A stretch of 32,245 nucleotides of DNA from Cyanobacteria bacterium UBA6984 (GTDB lineage Bacteria > Cyanobacteriota > Vampirovibrionia > Gastranaerophilales > Gastranaerophilaceae), in contig DJYG01000039.1 in assembly GCA_002450015.1 (NCBI GenBank), positions 1 through 32,245 on the forward strand, written 5' to 3'. The notes under the pieces were generated by a model, which worked only from the letters and a program-made list of their open reading frames with translations, did no database searches and was not told the origin of the DNA. The first letter of the stretch is position 1, and each line of letters starts with the position of its first letter. Positions 8,809 to 14,610 of this stretch are shown piece by piece. A program made the position numbers and the translations under genes.

Positions 8809-10230
8809 ATGTCACAAGCTTTATTCACATCAATGACAGGGTTGAACGTAGCACAGCAGGCTATCAACGTAGTATCAAACAACGTAGCAAATATTAATAC
8901 TACTGCATTTAAATCTGCAGATGCTCGTTTTGCAACTTTGTTTTCAAACACATTAACAGCAGGTAATGCTCCAACTGCAACATCAGGTGGTACAAACCCT
9001 AAACAAATCGGTTTAGGTGTAAAATTGGAAGCTATTACAAGAAACTTTAACACCGGTTCATTCTTATCAACAGATGTATCAGGTGATTCAATGATTTCAG
9101 GAAGAGGTTATTACACAGTAATGGACGCATCAGGTAATGTATTCTTAACTCGTGACGGCGCATTCACACTTGACGCAAACGGTGATATGATTACTGCAAC
9201 AGGTAACAAAGTTCTTGGTGCTGCAAATATTGCAAGTGAAGAAGCCTCTCAAACACCTGTTCATATTCCTCAATCTATTACACCAACAGTTTCAGGAGCA
9301 TCTGATCTTGCAACTAAAGAATTAGGTGATTTAAATAATGCTAAATTTACATCCGGTACAATTTCATTTTTAGCAAGTGATGGTTCTCATACATCTCCTG
9401 ATGGACAACCTATTGAAGCAACAATTACTGAAGATATGGTAAGTAGCAGTAAAACCGTACAATCTTTTTGTGATAATGTTAAATCAGCAATAAATGATGC
9501 AATATCAGCATATACTTATGAAGATGACGATGGTAATACTCAGACAATTTCAGCATCCGTTGATGTTACTCCAAATACTGACGGTACTATAACTATTTCA
9601 TTAAGTACAGGTAGTTCAGTAAGATTTACAAACCAATCAACATCAAACTTTACAACTGTTTGTGGCTTTGATAAAATAACAACTGCAGAGCCGGATGAAA
9701 ATTCAAAAGTTTTATCTTATGTTGTTTCTGTTGATCCTGAAGCGTCACCTACTAACAGAACATCTTTATCATCTTATTCAATCGGTGGTGATGGTTCCAT
9801 CGAAGCTTCTTATGATAACGGTGATAAAATGACTGTTGTATATAATGATGTAAATGGTAATTTTGAATTTCAATACGTAACAGCATCAGGTGTTAATATT
9901 ATTGATGATGATGTTACTGTAAACCAAAATGTATTATCAAGCTCATCACAACTTGTAATGCAGTTAGCAACAGTTACAAATGAAGCAGGTTTGGTATCAA
10001 GAGCAGATAACTTATGGTCAGTAGGTCCTGATACAGGTAATGTTACATATACTATTGCAGGTCAAATGGGTACAGGAACACTTCAAACAGGAGGTCTTGA
10101 AGGCTCAAACGTTGACCTTGCACGTGAATTATCAAATATGATTATCGCACAACGTGCAATTAATGCTAACTCACGTGTATTCGGTACAGCAAGCAGCGTA
10201 ATGGAAACATTATCACAATTGGGCAGATAA
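8809..10230 (+). CDS. flgE: Flagellar hook protein FlgE
   Basis: A 473-residue axial protein. The N-terminus MSQALFTSMTGLNVAQQAIN followed by VVSNNVANINTTAFKS is the conserved rod/hook coiled-coil segment, and residues 90-130 hold the GRGYYTVMDASGNVFLTRDG motif of the FlgE/F/G core. The C-terminus (GSNVDLARELSNMIIAQRAI, then NANSRVFGTASSVMETL) is the matching helix. The variable Thr/Ser-rich surface domain lies between residues 160 and 390. Its length and its position directly after flgD favour FlgE over FlgF or FlgG. It is exported by the flagellar type III system and polymerises under the FlgD cap. A strong AGGAGG site lies just before ATG 8809. The acidic, Ser/Thr-rich middle differs from the Lys-rich style of the neighbours, as is usual for a surface-exposed protein. 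Confidence 0.87.
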   Translation: MSQALFTSMTGLNVAQQAINVVSNNVANINTTAFKSADARFATLFSNTLTAGNAPTATSGGTNPKQIGLGVKLEAITRNFNTGSFLSTDVSGDSMISGRGYYTVMDASGNVFLTRDGAFTLDANGDMITATGNKVLGAANIASEEASQTPVHIPQSITPTVSGASDLATKELGDLNNAKFTSGTISFLASDGSHTSPDGQPIEATITEDMVSSSKTVQSFCDNVKSAINDAISAYTYEDDDGNTQTISASVDVTPNTDGTITISLSTGSSVRFTNQSTSNFTTVCGFDKITTAEPDENSKVLSYVVSVDPEASPTNRTSLSSYSIGGDGSIEASYDNGDKMTVVYNDVNGNFEFQYVTASGVNIIDDDVTVNQNVLSSSSQLVMQLATVTNEAGLVSRADNLWSVGPDTGNVTYTIAGQMGTGTLQTGGLEGSNVDLARELSNMIIAQRAINANSRVFGTASSVMETLSQLGR

Positions 10231-10247
10231 TCGTGATGTTTATGTCA

Positions 10248-10271
10248 TGACGGTGTAAATAAGCACCGTCA
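10248..10271 (+). terminator. Hairpin downstream of flgE
   Basis: TGACGGTG (10248-10255) pairs with CACCGTCA (10264-10271) around an 8-base loop. No T tract follows, so it is a weak terminator or a stabilising 3' end for the flagellar mRNA. Confidence 0.45.
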
Positions 10272-10279
10272 GGGCATGA

Positions 10280-10400
10280 ATAGCCTTGCTTTATAATATT
10301 GTTAAGATTTATTAAGCAAATATAATAAAGCGAAAACCATGTAACAACATGGCTTTCAGCGAAAGTAAAAGGATAGAAAATAAAAAAGTTGTCCTTACCA
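10280..10400 (+). other. Hairpin-rich intergenic stretch, possible structured RNA
   Basis: No gene is seen here. GCTTTATAATATT (10288-10300) and AATATAATAAAGC (10319-10331) form a 13-bp inverted repeat with one mismatch. CCATGT/ACATGG (10337-10342 and 10347-10352), CTTTC/GAAAG (10353-10357 and 10361-10365) and AAGGA/TCCTT (10369-10373 and 10392-10396) are further hairpins. It could be a small RNA, a long 3' end of the flagellar mRNA, or chance pairing in AT-rich DNA. Confidence 0.3.
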
Positions 10401-10417
10401 TGAACAAGGTTTATAAT
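10389..10417 (+). promoter_or_regulatory. Sigma-70-type promoter for yggS-sepF
   Basis: TTGTCC (10389-10394), a 17-base spacer and a perfect TATAAT (10412-10417) predict a start near 10424 and a leader of about 45 bases before yggS. Confidence 0.6.
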
Positions 10418-10468
10418 AAACTTATGTTCTGCACAAACGGACACCTCTTGTATGGGTAAATATCTATT

Positions 10469-11137
10469 ATGAAAGAAATTGTTAAAAGAAATTTATTACA
10501 AATACAAGAAGAAATCGCACCTTATACACCAAATATAATCGCAGTAACCAAGTACTTCGGAATTGATGCAATGATTGCAGCTTATGAAGCAGGATTGAGA
10601 GATTTCGGAGAATCAAGAGCAATAGAATCAATAGAAAAAATTCATTCTTTGCCAAATGAAATAAAATCGAATTCCAAATTTCATTTCATTGGACACTTGC
10701 AGACAAACAAAGTAAACAAAGTTGTTTGCAATTTTGATGTAATACACTCTATTGATTCTGTAAAACTTGCAAGTGTTGTATCAGAAGAAGCTTTAAAAGT
10801 CGGCAAAGTTCAAGACGTGTTCATTCAATTGAATAATGCAAACGAAGAACAAAAATACGGCTTTTCAAAAAAAGAACTTTTTGAAAATTTTGAAGACATA
10901 AAAGACTTAAAAGGTATTAAAATTCTGGGTCTAATGAATATAGCACCATTAGAGGCAAACAGTCGAGAATTGGAAAAACTGTTTGAAGATGTGCGACAAA
11001 CACAAATTGAATTAGTGAACAAATCTAACTGCGAAATGAGAGAAATCTCAATGGGTATGAGCAACGACTATCTTATAGCTGCCGCACACGGCGCAACAGT
11101 GCTACGCATAGGCAGAAAATTATTCAGTAGAAATTAA
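10469..11137 (+). CDS. yggS: YggS/PLPBP family pyridoxal phosphate homeostasis protein
   Basis: A 222-residue cytoplasmic protein of normal family length with an alanine-racemase-like TIM-barrel fold. The lysine that holds pyridoxal 5'-phosphate is Lys28 in NIIAVTKY. Other family marks are FGESRAIE, HFIGHLQTNK, LMNIAPL and the phosphate-binding end SMGMSNDY followed by GATVLRIGRKLF. The family has no known catalytic turnover; it buffers free PLP and influences amino-acid and keto-acid balance. It is the first gene after a promoter at 10389-10417, and sepF follows 32 bases after its stop, the same pairing seen in Firmicutes (ylmE-ylmF) and cyanobacteria. The ribosome binding site before ATG 10469 is weak. 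Confidence 0.92.
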   Translation: MKEIVKRNLLQIQEEIAPYTPNIIAVTKYFGIDAMIAAYEAGLRDFGESRAIESIEKIHSLPNEIKSNSKFHFIGHLQTNKVNKVVCNFDVIHSIDSVKLASVVSEEALKVGKVQDVFIQLNNANEEQKYGFSKKELFENFEDIKDLKGIKILGLMNIAPLEANSRELEKLFEDVRQTQIELVNKSNCEMREISMGMSNDYLIAAAHGATVLRIGRKLFSRN

Positions 11138-11169
11138 ATTATATAAAATAAAAATTGGAGGACGAATTA

Positions 11170-11676
11170 GTGGCTATTACAGAAAAAATTAAAGGTATTG
11201 TAGATTTTTTAACTCAAGGGCTTGAACAACCCGGAGATGAAGTATTTGAAGATATGATGAATGAAGCAGGCGATGAATATGAAACAGAAGATAATTTAGC
11301 ATTAGCTCCTTCATATCAACAACAACCATTCCAACAAAAAAATGAAAGAACAGATTTGAAAGTTATTTCTCATCCAAACATGAGAGGTACTGAAGTTATG
11401 ATTATAGAACCTCGTTCATTTGGCGAAGCAGGTCAAATTGTTCAAAATTTAAAAGATAGAAAAACTATCGTTTTGAATTTGCATTTGTTAGACAAAGAAC
11501 AATCTCAAAGAACAATTGACTTCATTTGCGGTGCAGCAAGTGCATTAAACGGTCAACCTCAAAAAGTTGGCGATATGGTTTTTGTATTTACACCAAATAA
11601 CGTAACGTTAACAGTAGATGCTTCTAAAACCCAAACTAATTTAGGCGAAAGTCTATGGGGTGGCAGAACTCTGTAA
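11170..11676 (+). CDS. sepF: Cell division protein SepF
   Basis: A 168-residue protein starting at GTG 11170, eight bases after GGAGG (11157-11161). The in-frame TTG at 11155 overlaps that ribosome binding site and is unlikely. The N-terminal 15 residues (AITEKIKGIVDFLTQG) fit the amphipathic membrane-binding helix of SepF. An acidic, Gln-rich linker follows to about residue 60, and residues 62-150 are the SepF core, with RSFGEAGQIVQNLKDRKTIV, IDFICGAASALNG and VFVFTPNNV. SepF forms rings that tether FtsZ to the membrane and shape the septum, and it replaces or backs up FtsA. Cyanobacteria and Gram-positive bacteria use it. A terminator follows at 11713. Confidence 0.93.
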   Translation: MAITEKIKGIVDFLTQGLEQPGDEVFEDMMNEAGDEYETEDNLALAPSYQQQPFQQKNERTDLKVISHPNMRGTEVMIIEPRSFGEAGQIVQNLKDRKTIVLNLHLLDKEQSQRTIDFICGAASALNGQPQKVGDMVFVFTPNNVTLTVDASKTQTNLGESLWGGRTL

Positions 11677-11712
11677 ATTTTTAAATATATGATTTGTGAT
11701 AGTTGGATTTTT

Positions 11713-11737
11713 AGGACACGTAAGTGTCCTTTTTTTT
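11713..11737 (+). terminator. Rho-independent terminator after sepF
   Basis: AGGACAC (11713-11719) pairs with GTGTCCT (11724-11730) around GTAA, a GNRA-type tetraloop. An uninterrupted T run extends to 11737. It ends the yggS-sepF transcript. Confidence 0.88.
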
Positions 11738-11794
11738 GAAAAATTTTCTTATACGCATTGTAAAATTATTACAGACAAGAACTCAAAAATACAT

Positions 11795-11932
11795 TTCTGT
11801 GACATGTAAAAATATTGATTTTACTTGCTTTTAAAAAAAATAAAATAAAAAAAACAAGTTTTTTTAAAAGGCTTGAAATCGTCTAAAAGATATGTTATAT
11901 TTGATTTAACAAAAATTTGATTTGTCACAGAA
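11795..11932. repeat. 10-bp inverted repeat around the pilin promoter
   Basis: TTCTGTGACA (11795-11804) and its exact reverse complement TGTCACAGAA (11923-11932) lie 118 bases apart, on either side of the promoter at 11873-11901. The stretch from 11738 to 11977 holds no gene. It also contains an A/T-only hairpin (11828-11839 with 11859-11870). Confidence 0.45.
11873..11901 (+). promoter_or_regulatory. Strong promoter for the pilin-like gene
   Basis: TTGAAA (11873-11878), a 17-base spacer and TATATT (11896-11901), preceded by TGT (extended -10), give a good housekeeping-type promoter. The predicted start is near 11908, leaving a leader of about 70 bases. Confidence 0.65.
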
Positions 11933-11977
11933 CTGCATTTGAATGACATTTATAAAAATTGTTTAAAAAAGGAGTAT

Positions 11978-12760
11978 ATGTTAAAAAAGCTTATTAATTA
12001 TTTAAAAAATAAACAAATAGATTGCCACGCTGATAAATCGACTAGCTTCACCTACTCTCATAAAATGATACTTAATAGTTTTATTCGGCAGAGTCGAAAA
12101 TTCGCTTTTACTCTTGCAGAAACATTAATAGTAATGGGGATTATCGGTGTTGTAGCAGCACTTACACTTCCTAACTTAAACTCCTCAACAGGTGACAAAG
12201 AAAAAGTAGCTAAAGTAAAAAAAATACACCAAAACATTGAAGATGCTCGTGGTCGCGCTGAAGCTGTATATGGACCTGAAGAAAATTGGTATATTAAAGA
12301 TGATGATTGGAATAATGCTACAAAGCGACGTGCAGAGCGCATTACCGAATTTATGAAGATAACTAAAGATTGTGGTACAAACTGTACTCAGGGTTGTTTT
12401 AAATCTTGGCATTTCGGCTATTGTTACAAACTTGCAGATGGTACAAGTTTAGGTTTTGATGCTGCAGGTGATGGACTGGTAATTGATATAGATGGTCCAA
12501 ATGGTGCAAATCAATGGGGTAGAGATATTTTTGCGTATGATATTTCTGCAGATGATTTTATTTGGCGCTTAGGTCCTGATTACAAGCACGGTAGTGATAA
12601 GTGGAACGGTTCATGGAGTACATGCTTTAATGGTGGTGATTGTCTAAAATGGGTAATAGATTACGGTAATATGGATTACTTAAAAGCAGGCACTGACGGA
12701 ACATGTAAAAATAATTCATCAATTAAACTTGATGGAGTTTCAAACATCACTTGTAAGTAA
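11978..12760 (+). CDS. Type IV pilin-like protein with N-terminal methylation motif
   Basis: 260 residues from ATG 11978, with GGAG at 11971-11974 only three bases upstream. Residues 40-68 form a prepilin signature: a basic RKFA, then FTLAETLIVMGIIGVVAA with Glu at +5. Prepilin peptidase should cut after Ala43; Ala at -1 replaces the usual Gly. The hydrophobic helix is the membrane and assembly segment. The mature part has eight cysteines (four possible disulfides) and an Asp/Gly-rich domain (LGFDAAGDGLVIDIDGPNG) typical of secreted pseudopilins of this lineage. The 43-residue leader is long, and ATG 12065 would give a 14-residue leader but lacks a ribosome binding site. It stands alone between a strong promoter and the convergent TPR gene, 4 bases away. 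A pilus or type II secretion role cannot be decided. Confidence 0.8.
   Translation: MLKKLINYLKNKQIDCHADKSTSFTYSHKMILNSFIRQSRKFAFTLAETLIVMGIIGVVAALTLPNLNSSTGDKEKVAKVKKIHQNIEDARGRAEAVYGPEENWYIKDDDWNNATKRRAERITEFMKITKDCGTNCTQGCFKSWHFGYCYKLADGTSLGFDAAGDGLVIDIDGPNGANQWGRDIFAYDISADDFIWRLGPDYKHGSDKWNGSWSTCFNGGDCLKWVIDYGNMDYLKAGTDGTCKNNSSIKLDGVSNITCK
12014..12067. repeat. Possible degenerate palindromic element inside the pilin leader
   Basis: Read on the minus strand, the stretch runs from TCATTTTATGAGAG through GTGAAGC to GCGTGGCAATCT. This resembles the widespread dispersed repeat of the type TCATTGCGAG...CGAAGC...CGTGGCAATC known from many bacterial genomes. The match is from memory and partial. 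It is in frame within the leader peptide (residues about 13-30). Confidence 0.3.
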
Positions 12761-12764
12761 TATT

Positions 12765-14531
12765 TTATGATAATTTTCTAATCATTTCATGAGCTTCTTC
12801 AAAATCAGGGAAAATTTCAACTGCTTTTTCGAGTTGCTCAAGAGCCTTATCATTATCACCAATTTGCTCATAACATTTTGCACTGTTCAATAATAGCATT
12901 GTATTCTTTGAATTATGTTCTAATATTTTTAAAAATAACTGATTTGCTTGCATAAAATTACCTAAATTGTAATAGCAAAGTGCCAAAATATTTTCAATTT
13001 CATCATTTGGCTTAACTTCATAAGCTTTTACAAGATATAATTTAGCGTTGTCATAATCTTTGCACAAATATGCCGCTTTACCAAGCATAAACAGAATAAA
13101 ATCATTTGTAGGAGCTTTTGAAATTGCTTTTAATAACATTGAATAAGCGGCTTCATTATCATTAAATGACATTTTATTTTTTGCAGCAAAAGTCAAAAAA
13201 TTAGGGTCATCCGGTGACATAGAAAGTGCATACTTATACATTTCTTCAGCTTTTGCAAAATCACCGGTTGCATGCAAATAATTTGCATATTCAAAAATAA
13301 TATCCTTATTTTCAGGTTCTAACTGATATGCTGTTTCAAATTCATCTTTTGCATAATCAAATAAACGCTTGTTTAAATAAATTACACCTAAGTCTTTATG
13401 TGTAGATGCTGACTTTGGATTTAATGATAATACCTTTTTAAATATTTTTTCAGCGTGGTCATAATCGCCTGTTTTCATACATAACATCGCGTATGCATAA
13501 TAAATATCAGGTGTTGCCGCCCCTTGCATAACTATTTTTTCATATAAATCTTTTGCAGATTCTATATCACCCATATTTATATATATAGTAGCAAGCTTTT
13601 CAATCATCATTACGGCTTTTGGATTAGATGATACAATGCTGTTCATAAGCTTTGCAGCACATTCTAAGTCACCAATAACTTCATAACAGCAAGCCAAATT
13701 ATATCTGAAATTTGTTTTTTCCGGATACTTCTGAGATAATGTTGTATAGTGTTTTATAGCCTTTTCGTATTGCTTCGATTTATACTCACACATCGCTAAA
13801 GAAACCATATAATTATCCAAAGGTTCTGTTTCGTATGCTTTTTCAAACATTTCACACGCTTCTTCAAATCTGCTCTTAAGCTGCAAAATTGAACCAATAT
13901 TGTAGTAGGTAATAGAATTATCAGGGTCATTCTCAGCAGCTTTTTTATAATTTTCTAAAGCATTATCATAATCACCAAGAGTTATATATGCAGTACCAAG
14001 GTTATTATATATTTGAGGGTGCTTTGGATTTAATTCTATTGCTTTTTCAAAATATTCAATACTTTCTTTAAATCTCTTTGATGCAATATAGGCAGTGCCA
14101 ATTATAAAATAAAACTGAAATTCATCAGGAGATATTTCAACACCCTTTTTAGCATATTCAATGGCCTTATCTTCTTCTTTAGTTTTCATATAAATAACAG
14201 CAAGATTTTTGTATGCCTCTACATATTCTTCTCTTAGTCTTATAACTTCCTCATACGCAGTTTTAGCATGCAAATAATCCTCTAAATTGTCATAACAGCT
14301 TGCAAGATAAAACCAACTTGCTGCATCATCCGGTGCATATTTTACAACTGTTTCGAAATTTATTCTGCCTTGTTCATACAATTCTAAATTCAAATTGCAT
14401 AAACCTAACATTTTTAACGCTTCAACATTAAACTCATCCTCTTGAAGCAAATCTTCCAATCTGATTTTTGCCTGTGCAAAATCTTTTTCGGCTATAATCT
14501 CATTAATTTCGTCTAAAATATTATTATCCAT
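12765..14531 (-). CDS. TPR solenoid protein (about 17 repeats)
   Basis: 588 residues made almost wholly of tetratricopeptide repeats with 34-residue spacing, for example YNNLGTAYITLGDYDNALEN and HKDLGVIYLNKRLFDYAKDE. The W/L-G-Y-A-F-A-P pattern is clear in most units. There is no signal peptide, membrane segment or added catalytic domain, so it should be a cytoplasmic scaffold for protein-protein contacts; partners are unknown. Its ATG lies exactly six bases after a perfect TATAAT on the minus strand, without a Shine-Dalgarno sequence, so the mRNA is predicted to be leaderless. It is divergent from gyrA and shares its control region. It ends 4 bases from the convergent pilin gene with no terminator between them. 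Confidence 0.9.
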   Translation of the reverse strand: MDNNILDEINEIIAEKDFAQAKIRLEDLLQEDEFNVEALKMLGLCNLNLELYEQGRINFETVVKYAPDDAASWFYLASCYDNLEDYLHAKTAYEEVIRLREEYVEAYKNLAVIYMKTKEEDKAIEYAKKGVEISPDEFQFYFIIGTAYIASKRFKESIEYFEKAIELNPKHPQIYNNLGTAYITLGDYDNALENYKKAAENDPDNSITYYNIGSILQLKSRFEEACEMFEKAYETEPLDNYMVSLAMCEYKSKQYEKAIKHYTTLSQKYPEKTNFRYNLACCYEVIGDLECAAKLMNSIVSSNPKAVMMIEKLATIYINMGDIESAKDLYEKIVMQGAATPDIYYAYAMLCMKTGDYDHAEKIFKKVLSLNPKSASTHKDLGVIYLNKRLFDYAKDEFETAYQLEPENKDIIFEYANYLHATGDFAKAEEMYKYALSMSPDDPNFLTFAAKNKMSFNDNEAAYSMLLKAISKAPTNDFILFMLGKAAYLCKDYDNAKLYLVKAYEVKPNDEIENILALCYYNLGNFMQANQLFLKILEHNSKNTMLLLNSAKCYEQIGDNDKALEQLEKAVEIFPDFEEAHEMIRKLS

Positions 14532-14537
14532 AGTAAA

Positions 14538-14566
14538 ATTATATTACAAAAAAATAAACATGTACG
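14538..14566 (-). promoter_or_regulatory. Promoter of the leaderless TPR gene
   Basis: On the minus strand, TATAAT occupies 14543-14538, and 17 bases upstream is CGTACA (14566-14561). The start codon begins six bases after the -10 box, so transcription should begin at the ATG. Confidence 0.6.
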
Positions 14567-14583
14567 TTTGTTTGTGCTAAAAT
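14555..14583 (+). promoter_or_regulatory. gyrA promoter
   Basis: TAAACA (14555-14560), a 17-base spacer and TAAAAT (14578-14583) with TGC before it (extended -10). It faces away from, and its -35 region abuts, the TPR promoter, so the two may compete. The leader would be about 20 bases with AAGGAGA at 14598-14604. Confidence 0.55.
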
Positions 14584-14610
14584 TTAATTATTGGATAAGG
14601 AGAAATAGTT

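Noticed and set aside
10327..10420. c-di-GMP (GEMM-I) riboswitch in the flgE-yggS gap, suggested by GCGAAAACC-hairpin-GG followed by AGCGAAAG
   Set aside because: The conserved GACGCAAAGCC core and the second paired arm are not present, and the stems continue differently. Kept only as an unassigned structured stretch.
11795..11804. Crp operator at TTCTGTGACA
   Set aside because: A Crp site needs TGTGA-N6-TCACA; the matching half lies 118 bases away, so only a distant inverted repeat is supported.
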